A stretch of DNA of 19,582 nucleotides from Syntrophaceae bacterium (GCA_014874425.1 JACWAG010000153.1:1-19582); one strand, 5' to 3'. Counted from the stretch's first letter, positions 7,323 to 15,015 are shown. A program made the numbers and translations. Notes: generated by a model not told the origin, from the letters alone.

Positions 7323-7564
7323 TTTTCGTTACTCCCTAAATGATCAAAAAATCCTTTAAGGGGATGATCTTTTTCTATTACCACAAAAAATTGTAATTTG
7401 TCTAGTTATTCAATTGAGATAGGTTTTTACAAAATGGTTGAATCATTCGGAAGTAGTATAAGTTATTGCGAATTTTCATCGTGTGCGCTAAATCAAATCA
7501 TGCGAAAGCATCTCGGAAAATGGTTGGATAACATTTAAGCAACGAGAGGCGCAAAACGTTCACC

Positions 7565-8551
7565 ATGATTATAGTAACCGGCGGAGCGGGCTTTATAGGA
7601 AGTAATCTTGTCACTGCCCTCAACCAATTGGGTGAAGAAGACATATTGATCGTTGATCATTTAGGGACCGGCGAAAAGTGGAAAAACCTTCGAGACGTCA
7701 AATTCTTGGATTTTGAAACCAAGGAAAACTTCATTTCTAAGGCTGAAAAGGGGTTGTTTGGTAATGAAATCCTGGCTGTGTTTCATCTGGGCGCGTGTAG
7801 TTCAACGACCGAAAAGGATGCGGATTATCTGATTCAGAATAATTATGAATATTCTCGAAGACTTGCAACGGTATACTCCCAAAAACCAAGAACACGTTTT
7901 ATTTACGCTTCCAGCGCGGCCACTTATGGCGCCGGCACGCAAGGATATTCGGACAAACCAGAGCCAGGGTCATATTTACGTCCGCTCAACATGTATGGTT
8001 ATTCAAAACATCTGTTTGATTGCTGGGCCCATAAAACAGGGTTCCTTAGACGGTCTGTAGGGCTTAAATATTTCAATGTTTTCGGGCCAAATGAATATCA
8101 CAAAGGCTCCATGCGAAGTGTGGCCATCAGGGCTTATGGCCAGGCCAAATGCAGTGGAGTCATCAAACTTTTTAAATCTTATCGACCCGATTATGCGGAT
8201 GGCGAACAGCGCCGTGATTTCATCTATGTAAAGGACGCCGTTAAAATAACTCTGTTCTTCCTAGAAAGACCTGAAGTAAATGGATTGTTCAATGTGGGGA
8301 CAGGGGAGGCCAATACTTTTAACAGATTGGCTAGTGGTGTTCTTTCAGCGCTCAAAATCCCTAACCATATAGAGTATGTCGACATGCCATCTGGTTTAGA
8401 CAAACGATATCAATATTACACTTGCGCTGAATTGGAGAAATTAAGAAGTGTTGGTTATCAGGAAAAATTCTACAATCTAGAAGAGGCAGTACAGGATTAC
8501 ATTTTAAACTATCTTGAAAAAGAGCCTGACTGTGAAATGGTGGAAACTTAG
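7565..8551 (+). CDS. hldD: ADP-L-glycero-D-manno-heptose-6-epimerase
   Basis: HldD converts ADP-D-glycero-beta-D-manno-heptose to the L-glycero form, the last step in making activated heptose for the LPS inner core; it acts in the cytosol using bound NADP. This 328-residue protein is an extended short-chain dehydrogenase. The nucleotide-binding motif GGAGFIG is at 6-12, ASSAATYG at 115-122, and the catalytic Tyr144-X3-Lys148 lies in MYGYSKH. NVFGPNEYHKGSM at 171-183 contains the lysine equivalent to the second catalytic lysine of the E. coli enzyme (Lys180 here). QRRDFIYVKD at 215-224 is also typical. The ribosome site is weak (GAGAGG about 15 bases upstream). The gene converges on glgB with 24 bp between stops. 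No other heptose gene is in view. Confidence 0.93.
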   Translation: MIIVTGGAGFIGSNLVTALNQLGEEDILIVDHLGTGEKWKNLRDVKFLDFETKENFISKAEKGLFGNEILAVFHLGACSSTTEKDADYLIQNNYEYSRRLATVYSQKPRTRFIYASSAATYGAGTQGYSDKPEPGSYLRPLNMYGYSKHLFDCWAHKTGFLRRSVGLKYFNVFGPNEYHKGSMRSVAIRAYGQAKCSGVIKLFKSYRPDYADGEQRRDFIYVKDAVKITLFFLERPEVNGLFNVGTGEANTFNRLASGVLSALKIPNHIEYVDMPSGLDKRYQYYTCAELEKLRSVGYQEKFYNLEEAVQDYILNYLEKEPDCEMVET

Positions 8552-8575
8552 CGAAAAAACTACTTCATAGGTTTA

Positions 8576-10789
8576 TCATTCTGCGGATTTGGTAAGGATT
8601 AAACATGCCAAGGGTGGTAGTGTGAGTTCCAGAAATTGTTCATAGCCATGACGCCGGCCTTGTTTGGCCACGATAAAACCTGCATTACCAACATTTCCGC
8701 CGCCATAATATTCAGAATCGGAGTTGAGTATTTCTTTATATGATGTCATTTCAGGCACTCCGACACGATAACCTTCACGCACAACAGGTGTGAAGTTCAA
8801 AAGACAGATCACATATCCATCATGGCTCCTCCGAATATATGACAAAATACTGTTCACGTTGTCATTACAGTCTATCCAAGAAAAACCTTCCGGCCTACAG
8901 TCCCATTCCCATAGAGCGTTATTTGCGTTATAAATTGCGCCTAAATCTTGCACAAATTGTGAAGTCTGACGATGAGAATCATAGTTTAACAATTGTTTTT
9001 CCAGACTTGACTCGTGGCTCCATTCGTTCCACGAGCCTAATTCAGATCCTGCAATAAGTAATTTCTTTCCAGGGTGGGTATACATGTATGCGAACAGCAA
9101 ACGCAGATTAGCGAATTTTTGCCAGTCATCGCCCGGCATTTTGCGAAGAAGGGAGCCTTTCCCATAAACGACTTCATCATGTGACAAAGGCAATACAAAA
9201 TTTTCACTGTACGCGTACATCATGGAAAATGTCAGCTCATTATGGTGAAAATTTCGGTGGATAGGATCTTTCGAGAAATAATCCAGGGTATCGTGCATCC
9301 AACCCATGTCCCACTTAAAGCCAAATCCTAGGCCTCCTAAATAGGTCGGAGTGGTTACTCCCGTCCATGCTGTTGATTCTTCCGCGACAGTAAAACAGCT
9401 TGGAAATTTTGCATACACCATTGCGTTAAATTCCTTAATGAAATCGATGCCCTGAAGGTTTTCGTTACCTCCGTACATGTTGGGGACCCATTCTCCTTCG
9501 GACCTGCTGTAATCGAGATAAAGCATTGAAGCGACTGCGTCTACTCGCAATCCGTCCACATGATATTTGTCGAGCCAGAACAGCGCGTTACTAACGAGAA
9601 AGTTCCGGACTTCGTTTCGACCATAATTGAAGATAAGAGTCCCCCAGTCTTTGTGCTCTCCTTGTTTGGGATCGTCGTGTTCATACAGAGCTGTTCCATC
9701 AAACAAACGTAAGCTATAGTCGTCTTTTGGGAAATGAGCTGGAACCCAATCAAGTATAACGCCAATGCCGTTACGATGAAGAGTGTCTACGAAGAATTTG
9801 AAATCGTCAGGGTTCCCAAATCTGCTGGTTGGCGCGTAATATCCTGTAACCTGATAACCCCAGGAAGGGTCGTATGGGTGTTCCATAATCGGCATAAGTT
9901 CAACATGCGTGAATCCATATTTTTTCAGATGTGTTACCAGTGGTTCTGCAAGTTCTCGATAACTGGCCCATCTATTTTCATCTTCTTCTATTCGCATCCA
10001 TGATCCCAGATGCGCCTCATAAACGTTCATAGGGGAAGCAAAAAGGTCGACCCGGTCCCGTTTCTCAATCCATTCATTGTCCCCCCATTTATAGCTGTCT
10101 ATGTCCCAGATCCTGGATGAGGAGCCTGGTCTGAGTTCCATTCCAAATGCGAAGGGATCGGTTTTGATTCTTATGGCGCCAGAGTTAGATTTGATCTCGT
10201 ATTTGTATAAGCTCCCTTGAGCGAGACCTGGTATAAAAAGTTCCCACGTTCCAGATTCTCCCATACTTCGCATCGGGAACAGTCTTCCATCCCAATTGTT
10301 GAAATCCCCAATTACACTCACTCGCTTAGCGTTAGGGGCCCACACAGCGAAAGAGACACCTTGTATCCCATCGAGAGAGCGAGAATGCGCGCCCATTTTT
10401 TCATAAAGATTGTAATGCTTACCTTCACCCATAAAATATAAATCTTGATCGCCAAGAGTTGGCATAAAACGATATGGTGGATCAATCGTCCAGGAAGCCC
10501 CATCTTTGAAAATAAATCGAACAAGATAATCCAGTGGTAAAAACATGTTTGGCAGCCACGTCCAAAAAAAACCAGCGATATCTGTCTCGCTTAAAGAAAC
10601 AATTTCATCCCTAATTATCAGTTCTGCTGAAATCGCTTCAGGATGGAAAAATCGGAAGATCAATCCATCTTGACCTTTTATTTTGGTTGGATGAGCGCCC
10701 AAAACGCTGTGGGGATCAGAATGTTCGACGCTCAAAATTCGCTGAATGTCCTCCGCTGTAATACCGGTCAAAAGTTCTTTGGAAAGCAT
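8576..10789 (-). CDS. glgB: 1,4-alpha-glucan branching enzyme (GH13)
   Basis: GlgB cuts an alpha-1,4 chain and re-attaches it through an alpha-1,6 bond to branch glycogen in the cytosol. The 737-residue protein is full length for the bacterial type with both N-terminal modules. The N1 domain opens with DPHSVLGAH (25-33), and the CBM48 domain contains FAVWAPNAKRVSVIGDFNNWDG (147-168). The GH13 barrel shows DWVPAHF (347-353), GLRVDAVASM with the nucleophile Asp417, AEEST with the acid/base Glu470, and LSHDEV with the stabilising Asp538. The C-terminal beta domain ends LPPLACLILTK. GAGG lies 5 bases before the ATG. It lies 110 bp downstream of the zinc-ribbon gene on the same strand, so it could belong to that transcript or have its own promoter; I see no strong one. 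No other glg gene is present. Confidence 0.97.
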   Translation of the reverse strand: MLSKELLTGITAEDIQRILSVEHSDPHSVLGAHPTKIKGQDGLIFRFFHPEAISAELIIRDEIVSLSETDIAGFFWTWLPNMFLPLDYLVRFIFKDGASWTIDPPYRFMPTLGDQDLYFMGEGKHYNLYEKMGAHSRSLDGIQGVSFAVWAPNAKRVSVIGDFNNWDGRLFPMRSMGESGTWELFIPGLAQGSLYKYEIKSNSGAIRIKTDPFAFGMELRPGSSSRIWDIDSYKWGDNEWIEKRDRVDLFASPMNVYEAHLGSWMRIEEDENRWASYRELAEPLVTHLKKYGFTHVELMPIMEHPYDPSWGYQVTGYYAPTSRFGNPDDFKFFVDTLHRNGIGVILDWVPAHFPKDDYSLRLFDGTALYEHDDPKQGEHKDWGTLIFNYGRNEVRNFLVSNALFWLDKYHVDGLRVDAVASMLYLDYSRSEGEWVPNMYGGNENLQGIDFIKEFNAMVYAKFPSCFTVAEESTAWTGVTTPTYLGGLGFGFKWDMGWMHDTLDYFSKDPIHRNFHHNELTFSMMYAYSENFVLPLSHDEVVYGKGSLLRKMPGDDWQKFANLRLLFAYMYTHPGKKLLIAGSELGSWNEWSHESSLEKQLLNYDSHRQTSQFVQDLGAIYNANNALWEWDCRPEGFSWIDCNDNVNSILSYIRRSHDGYVICLLNFTPVVREGYRVGVPEMTSYKEILNSDSEYYGGGNVGNAGFIVAKQGRRHGYEQFLELTLPPLACLILTKSAE

Positions 10790-10899
10790 GACAACCTCTG
10801 AAACGCTTGTTAATTAAAGTGTCTGATCGACGTGGCCTTTACTAGAAAAGAAATGATCAGGATTAACCGAATTAGTCGATCTATGGTAGGAACAAGAGA

Positions 10900-11631
10900 T
10901 CACTGCGCTCCATTCGGTAAAGGGATGTTCTCAGGCTTCACATAGAGTATCCTGTGACAGTTCGGACAATATATGAATTCCTGCTGTCTCAATATTCGGA
11001 GACCAAGTTGCGGTGGAATCGCTATATGGCATCCGTCACAGGACCCATTTACCATTTCTGCTATAGCATTACCCCTTAATTTTCTTACCATCGTGTAACG
11101 CTTGAAATATTCTTTCCTAACATTCTCAGCCAAGTTCTGCTGTTCTACTTTGAGAGACTCCAAGGCCTTTGCTGCGTCAAAAAGTATTTTTTCTGATTCA
11201 GCTTTTCTTTCCACCATTTTTTTTTCACAATCGCCGTAGTCAGCCGTTTTTCTGTCCAGACTCTTTTTAAATTGTTCAAGTCGGTTCATTAACTCGAGCA
11301 CTTCTTCTTCGATTTCCCCTGCGACTTTTTTGCCAAGTCTTATTTCTCTGGAAAGAGCTTCATGTTCTTTGAGGTTTTTAATGCTCAAGAGTCGGCGTTC
11401 AGATCGTTTAATCTTTTCTTGCTCCACGCTCAATTCAGATTCCTTTTTCTGAAGCTCCGTTTCAGCCGCCAGCAAACTTTCCTCGGTTTCAGATATCTCA
11501 TGTCTCAATGAAACCAAATTCCTGGCCATTTCTTGCAGTTCCTTGGGCAACTGTTCCAGAATCGTCTCATGCTGATCTACTTGAACATCTATGTCCTGAA
11601 GTCGCATAAGCAGTTGCAACTGTTCTTTCAA
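10900..11631 (-). CDS. Coiled-coil protein with C4-type zinc ribbon
   Basis: The 243-residue protein consists of a long coiled coil (about residues 5-175, rich in Glu, Lys and Leu heptads) followed by a zinc ribbon with two CXXC knuckles, Cys198-Asp-Gly-Cys201 and Cys222-Pro-Asn-Cys225, ending in HRILYV. This matches the widespread bacterial zf-RING_7 family, related to chlamydial CT398 and H. pylori HP0958. Members have been linked to nucleic-acid binding, sigma54 or secretion control; the role here is unknown. The start is TTG at 11631, whose last two bases overlap the TGA of the Nif3 gene (TTGA), with a perfect AGGAGG nine bases upstream. This coupling to Nif3 is common in delta-proteobacteria. 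Confidence 0.9.
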   Translation of the reverse strand: MKEQLQLLMRLQDIDVQVDQHETILEQLPKELQEMARNLVSLRHEISETEESLLAAETELQKKESELSVEQEKIKRSERRLLSIKNLKEHEALSREIRLGKKVAGEIEEEVLELMNRLEQFKKSLDRKTADYGDCEKKMVERKAESEKILFDAAKALESLKVEQQNLAENVRKEYFKRYTMVRKLRGNAIAEMVNGSCDGCHIAIPPQLGLRILRQQEFIYCPNCHRILYVKPENIPLPNGAQ

Positions 11632-12443
11632 TTGATCATTCCTCCTAGTCTTTCAAAGCATATATCAGTGAATGGATTTTCTTCTTCAGTATAAGGGCAA
11701 AGATCGATGTTCCAACCTAATTTGGAAATTTCATCTTCAAATTTATCTCGCATCAATCTAATCGCAAATTTTTCCAACCCAAAATGTCCGGCGTCTATCA
11801 AGGAAATCTGCGAAAATTGCGCGTCAATGGCGCCATGGTAACGGATATCTCCAGTTACCATCACATCAGCCTTAGACAAGGTCGCCTGTTCGAGATATCC
11901 CATCCCGCTTCCAGATACCAGAAATACCGAATTTACCATTTTATCCAAAGGACCGACGATTCGCACTGCATCCAAGGCAAGTTTTTGACACATCCTTTGG
12001 GCCAGTTCCGATAGAGCTTCTGGTTTAAATAGTTTCCCAAATCTGGCGGATGGAGCGTTGAGCGGAACTTGGACTTCCGAAAGGCCTAGCAATTGGGAAA
12101 GAAAATCATTCAAGCCCCCTTGAGCCGAATCAAGATTCGTGTGGAGACTGATGATATCCACATTGGCTTTAGCGGCTGAAAGAATGACTCTCCCGGTTAA
12201 TTCGGATGCGACGACTCTTTTGATTGGATTTAAAAGAACAGGGTGGTGGGTAACCAGCAGGTCACATTTGTTTTCCGCAGCGAAACCAACTGCCTTGACA
12301 GAAGGATCTAGACTGAAGGCGATCGCCGTTATGCTTCTTGAAAGGTCGCCAATCTGAACTCCACTATTGTCCCACGGTTCCGTGTTACTAAAAGGGAACA
12401 ATCTGTCAGCCAACTCTAGAATATGTGAAAGCGAGGGAACCAT
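11628..12443 (-). CDS. Nif3-like (DUF34) dinuclear metal-centre protein
   Basis: The 271-residue cytosolic protein belongs to the Nif3/YbgI family, which forms toroidal hexamers with a two-metal site. Visible landmarks are EPWDNSGVQIGD (22-33), VTHHPV with metal ligands His66 and His67, ISLHTNLDSAQGG (98-110) with His101 and Asp105, VTGDIRYH (196-203), and DAGHFGLEKF (217-226) with His220 and Glu224. Family members have been proposed to act as a GTP cyclohydrolase 1 type 2-like enzyme or a metal chaperone; the function is not settled. The ATG at 12443 lacks a good ribosome site, but the N-terminus fits the family. A TATAAT at 12480-12485 on the minus strand could be its -10, with a poor -35. 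It is translationally coupled to the zinc-ribbon gene. Confidence 0.92.
   Translation of the reverse strand: MVPSLSHILELADRLFPFSNTEPWDNSGVQIGDLSRSITAIAFSLDPSVKAVGFAAENKCDLLVTHHPVLLNPIKRVVASELTGRVILSAAKANVDIISLHTNLDSAQGGLNDFLSQLLGLSEVQVPLNAPSARFGKLFKPEALSELAQRMCQKLALDAVRIVGPLDKMVNSVFLVSGSGMGYLEQATLSKADVMVTGDIRYHGAIDAQFSQISLIDAGHFGLEKFAIRLMRDKFEDEISKLGWNIDLCPYTEEENPFTDICFERLGGMIN
11641..11646 (-). promoter_or_regulatory. Perfect AGGAGG ribosome site that sets a TTG start
   Basis: On the minus strand AGGAGG ends nine bases before TTG at 11631. It lies inside the Nif3 coding sequence, near its end. The next in-frame ATG of the zinc-ribbon gene is codon 9 and has no such site, so TTG is the likely start. 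Confidence 0.8.
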
Positions 12444-12511
12444 TAGACGAATTCAACCAGGCATCCGGTTTTAACAAAAATTATAAACAAGCTTCATTTT
12501 CGGAAAAAGTT

Positions 12512-12526
12512 TTGGCGCGACGCCAA
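12512..12526. repeat. Short GC-rich hairpin between tRNA terminator and Nif3 gene
   Basis: TTGGCG (12512-12517) and CGCCAA (12521-12526) pair around a 3-base loop. On the minus strand AACTTTTTCC follows, so it might act as a second weak terminator after the tRNA or as an upstream element of the Nif3 gene. Confidence 0.35.
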
Positions 12527-12579
12527 CTCGTTCGATAGCGATGCAAACCATAAAGACAAACCCACAAACATGTTCCTAT

Positions 12580-12613
12580 AAAAAAATCACGGGGAGCCTT
12601 GTTGGGCTCCCCG
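12580..12613 (-). terminator. Rho-independent terminator of tRNA-Met
   Basis: A perfect 9-bp GC-rich stem (12590-12598 with 12605-12613, CGGGGAGCC and its complement) closes a 6-base loop. On the minus strand it is followed by TGA and a run of seven T (12580-12586). It lies about 60 bases after the tRNA 3' end. Confidence 0.9.
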
Positions 12614-12673
12614 CGGGAAATGACTCTACAACATATATGTAAGAAATAAGTTTCATCTATGACTTCCGGTAAA

Positions 12674-12749
12674 TGGTGGGCCCACCTGGATTCGAACCAG
12701 GGACCAACCGGTTATGAGCCGGGAGCTCTACCAGCTGAGCTATGGGCCC
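12674..12749 (-). tRNA. tRNA-Met (anticodon CAT), elongator type
   Basis: A complete 76-nt tRNA on the minus strand with encoded CCA. The acceptor stem is GGGCCCA with TGGGCCC, the D stem GCTC/GAGC, the anticodon loop CTCATAA with CAT at 12714-12716, and the T arm CCTGG-TTCGAAT-CCAGG. It lacks the initiator hallmark of three G-C pairs next to the anticodon loop. The outermost anticodon-stem pair (27-43) is a C-T mismatch. A lysidine-modified tRNA-Ile(CAT) cannot be fully excluded from sequence alone. Promoter and terminator flank it, so it is a single-gene unit. Confidence 0.93.
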
Positions 12750-12770
12750 CCTACCATATGGCAAACAATA

Positions 12771-12799
12771 ATTATATAGTCACTCTTGAAATTAGTCAA
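12771..12799 (-). promoter_or_regulatory. Strong sigma70-type promoter of tRNA-Met
   Basis: On the minus strand TTGACT (12794-12799), exactly 17 bases, then perfect TATAAT (12771-12776). The tRNA 5' end is 21 bases beyond the -10, so the primary transcript has a leader of about 14 bases to be removed by RNase P. Confidence 0.85.
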
Positions 12800-12872
12800 C
12801 AAGGCGGGAAACATTTTGTGAAGTAAGTCCAAATATCTCACCTCAAGGGTGATCCACTCAACATTGTAATTG

Positions 12873-13466
12873 TCAATATCCCCACCAACGTCGTGAATCT
12901 TGGTAATTGGGCCACTGATTATTCACACTACGACGATATTGATCCTGGCCTGAAGCTTCAGAATACGGCATGACGGTTTCCCTACCCTCAATTTCTTTGA
13001 CCTCGGCCACCGTTATTACTACTTTGTCAAGTAAGGCCCTTCTTTTTTTGAGTATGCTTCCGGCATCCTTGCGCTTCGCGGATTTGTCCGTCTGCAAACA
13101 ACGCTGAAGTTCACCGAAAACCTTGTTTTCCGTATTCAAGAGATTTCGCAATTCTTTTCTCTGCCCCGCCAACAAATCTTCCTTAACCTTTAGCGCCTCA
13201 GAGATCTGTGCCGCTACTGTTTTATGTTCATTAGGATCTATTAAAGGTCTTTTGATGATTTGTTCAATCGGAGTTTGTTCTACTGCGCTAAATCCGTCAA
13301 CCTTCTCTTTCATCTCAGAATAGAGTTGCTCCCATTTGTCTTTCAGTTGCGCGCAGTCGGAATCAGGTCCTTGAGCAAGTGCCGACATTTCGGCACAAAT
13401 TAACATTACGCATAAGAGCAGAATACATTTAGACAATTGAACAAATAATTGCAGCCGCCGATTCAC
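12873..13466 (-). CDS. Exported helical protein of unknown function
   Basis: The 197-residue product starts with GTG at 13466, supported by AAGGAG about ten bases upstream. Residues 1-31 form a Sec signal peptide (Arg-Arg, hydrophobic core, cleavage likely after ALA at 31). The mature chain is mostly charged and helical, with likely coiled coil at about 35-60 and 80-150. It has only two cysteines (38 and 123), which could form a disulphide that pins the two helices. The C-terminal 25 residues are rich in Gln, Asn, Tyr, Arg and Trp, ending RRWWGY. I recognise no family. It is probably periplasmic. It is separated by 127 bp from the small gene upstream. Confidence 0.75.
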   Translation of the reverse strand: MNRRLQLFVQLSKCILLLCVMLICAEMSALAQGPDSDCAQLKDKWEQLYSEMKEKVDGFSAVEQTPIEQIIKRPLIDPNEHKTVAAQISEALKVKEDLLAGQRKELRNLLNTENKVFGELQRCLQTDKSAKRKDAGSILKKRRALLDKVVITVAEVKEIEGRETVMPYSEASGQDQYRRSVNNQWPNYQDSRRWWGY

Positions 13467-13593
13467 GGGAACTCTCTCCTTTCACTCAAACCCTATCAAC
13501 AAATATTAAGACAACCGTATGAATTGCCACGACATTATATTAAACCATTTTTCCAATTTTTTCCACAAACTTTGCATGTTTTAATAACGTTTC

Positions 13594-13917
13594 TTAACTA
13601 TTGGATTTGGCGCCCCGAGACACCTGTTCCATTATATAAGACATCTTCTCTGAGATTGCGTGATAAATCCCACCCCTCTCAAACGAATCCTGCAACAGTT
13701 CGACGAATCGGTCAAAAGCCCCATCAGTTTCCAAAATAAATTTGGCGTCTTGAGCTTCTTCCTCTGTGAATTCACCATTTTCATTCCTGGCAACTTCGTC
13801 AAACATAGACAGTAAACCCCTTTTATCACCCCAGAAAACGACCACATTTGACATGTATTCATTTAACGCGCGCAGCTCGCTCAATAATTCTTCGCGAGTC
13901 ACTGATTCATAATCCAT
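13594..13917 (-). CDS. Small acidic cytosolic protein of unknown function (second of a pair)
   Basis: This 107-residue product has no signal peptide or membrane segment. It is acidic and probably all helical, with Glu-rich stretches (REELLSELRALNEYM near the N-terminus, EFTEEEAQDAKF in the middle) and a basic Ser/Asn end. A GAGGG lies six bases before the ATG. It follows the gene at 13937-14242 with only 19 bases between stop and start, so the two are almost certainly co-transcribed. I recognise no family. The helical, charged pair could form a complex, which is inference. The overlapping shorter frame starting at 13862 is a shadow. Confidence 0.7.
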   Translation of the reverse strand: MDYESVTREELLSELRALNEYMSNVVVFWGDKRGLLSMFDEVARNENGEFTEEEAQDAKFILETDGAFDRFVELLQDSFERGGIYHAISEKMSYIMEQVSRGAKSNS

Positions 13918-13936
13918 TGTTTTCCCTCAACAATTC

Positions 13937-14242
13937 TTAAAATATAACCGGTAATTCATTAATTTCTTTTAAATCTTGTTTATTCAATGAATTAGAAATA
14001 TTCTCTTCCCAACGGAAAAATTTACGAGACAGATTTTCAACCTTTAGAAGTGTTTCGCAGATTTCTTCCGCTAAAACACGATCGTGATTCTTTTTGGCCT
14101 TTGTAAGTTTTTCATTTAGATAGTTAATCAGTCTACGCGCCTGTTCCGGACTCTCAAGATAAATGTGAGGATCGTATAGACTGCCGGCACGTTCTTTTGG
14201 ACTCCATCGAGTCCTCATGTCGTTTATATGCTCTCGCAACAT
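13937..14242 (-). CDS. Small cytosolic protein of unknown function (first of a pair)
   Basis: The 101-residue product lacks a signal peptide or membrane helix. It is basic near the N-terminus (REHINDMRTRWSPKERAG) and largely helical after residue 30, with alternating Lys/Glu and Leu. An AAGGA lies about ten bases before the ATG. On the minus strand a perfect TATAAT at 14317-14322 may be its -10, but I find no matching -35. It leads the two-gene unit with 13594-13917. I do not recognise it. A toxin-antitoxin pair was considered because of size and spacing, but neither protein shows a known toxin or DNA-binding antitoxin signature. Confidence 0.7.
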   Translation of the reverse strand: MLREHINDMRTRWSPKERAGSLYDPHIYLESPEQARRLINYLNEKLTKAKKNHDRVLAEEICETLLKVENLSRKFFRWEENISNSLNKQDLKEINELPVIF

Positions 14243-14272
14243 TAGAAAACAGTCCTTGAAGAAAATTGAATT

Positions 14273-14316
14273 CTCTCTTTATTAAATTAGTTAATAAATT
14301 TGAGAAAAAAAGAGAG
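14273..14316. repeat. Nested AT-rich inverted repeats in a divergent gap
   Basis: CTCTCTTT (14273-14280) matches AAAGAGAG (14309-14316), and inside it TTATTAA (14279-14285) pairs with TTAATAA (14291-14297) around ATTAG. It lies between the genes starting at 14242 (-) and 14432 (+), just downstream of a minus-strand TATAAT. It could be in the 5' leader of the minus gene. Confidence 0.4.
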
Positions 14317-14373
14317 ATTATATTCGAATCATAACTTATAAAGGGCCAAACTTCAAGACGTCGCTTCATCTTC

Positions 14374-14403
14374 TTGAAAACAGGGAAGTCGATGTGATAG
14401 GAT
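14374..14403 (+). promoter_or_regulatory. Candidate promoter of the six-cysteine secreted protein gene
   Basis: TTGAAA (14374-14379) and TAGGAT (14398-14403) are spaced by 18 bases, ahead of the ATG at 14432. The -10 is imperfect, so confidence is low. Confidence 0.3.
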
Positions 14404-14431
14404 TTCTTTAATATATTTATAGGATGCATCC

Positions 14432-14716
14432 ATGCGACTATTAAAAACTTGCTCGTTTTTGTCCGCAATTGGGTTTATAATTTTAATCGAAGGCCACACT
14501 GGATTTACGAACCAGGTTTGGACGAAATGTCATATTACCTGTCGGTGCCTCCAAGACAATTCCGTTGGCAACTTCTCTTTTGTAATTCCTGTGGACAGGT
14601 CTCCGGATATTGGTTTTGACGCAGATCTTGCTTGCAAGAGTTATGGAAATAAAATTTGTTCCGACGGGTGTAATGGATTGAAATTTTCTTATACCTATCA
14701 AGTCACTTCTCCCTAA
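14432..14716 (+). CDS. Small exported six-cysteine protein, function unknown
   Basis: The 94-residue product begins with MRLLK and a hydrophobic stretch to about residue 19, so a Sec signal peptide is likely. The mature part has six cysteines: Cys33, 37, 39, 68, 76 and 80, in the clusters CHITCRC and CKSYGNKICSDGC. Between them is a beta-type segment (NFSFVIPVD), and the chain ends FSYTYQVTSP. Six cysteines in about 70 residues suggest a small disulphide-bonded beta domain in the periplasm or outside the cell. The ribosome site is weak (AGGA seven bases upstream). It is the only plus-strand gene between 8.6 kb and the right end of the window. The opposite-strand frame lacks a signal peptide and is disfavoured. 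No family recognised. Confidence 0.65.
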   Translation: MRLLKTCSFLSAIGFIILIEGHTGFTNQVWTKCHITCRCLQDNSVGNFSFVIPVDRSPDIGFDADLACKSYGNKICSDGCNGLKFSYTYQVTSP

Positions 14717-14793
14717 TTTACATCTACGGGGAACAAATGGTTCTTCGCCCACCTCTCATTTGATTCCTATTGAAATAGATTTGAAAATCTAGG

Positions 14794-15015
14794 TCATGTT
14801 TTTGGTTTTTGCCCTCGCCCGAACACTATGAGGACAACAGCCATACTCAAGAGAATCCCTCCAACAACCGCCTCAGTTGTCCTATGCCTGATGTAGAGCA
14901 AACTCAGCAGAAAAGCGCAGATGGCAACTAAAACTAAAGCGAACCAATCACTAGTAAATACCTTGGCTGTCATTACAACTACTGACTTATCGTTGAACCG
15001 CTGAGAGCTTATCAT
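14794..15015 (-). CDS. Small two-helix membrane protein overlapping the TPR gene
   Basis: The 73-residue frame has two hydrophobic helices (WFALVLVAICAFLLSLLYI and AVVGGILLSMAVVLIVFG) joined by a short Arg/Thr/Glu loop, and a basic tail. The ATG at 15015 overlaps the last 29 bases of the TPR gene. A second ATG at 14973 lies 13 bases after the TPR stop and would give 59 residues; neither has a clear ribosome site, so translation is probably coupled to the TPR gene. The helices begin after both possible starts. I know no family. The linkage suggests it works with the exported TPR protein at the membrane, which is inference. Confidence 0.6.
   Translation of the reverse strand: MISSQRFNDKSVVVMTAKVFTSDWFALVLVAICAFLLSLLYIRHRTTEAVVGGILLSMAVVLIVFGRGQKPKT

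Noticed and set aside
12838..12855. Possible terminator TCACC/GGTGA after the exported helical protein gene.
   Set aside because: Five pairs and no T run on the minus strand.
13594..14242. Toxin-antitoxin module.
   Set aside because: Size and spacing fit, but neither protein shows a toxin fold motif or a DNA-binding antitoxin motif.
14776..14791. AT-rich hairpin (TAGATT/AATCTA) just after the small membrane protein gene.
   Set aside because: Six AT-rich pairs and only three T afterwards on the minus strand are too weak to call a terminator.
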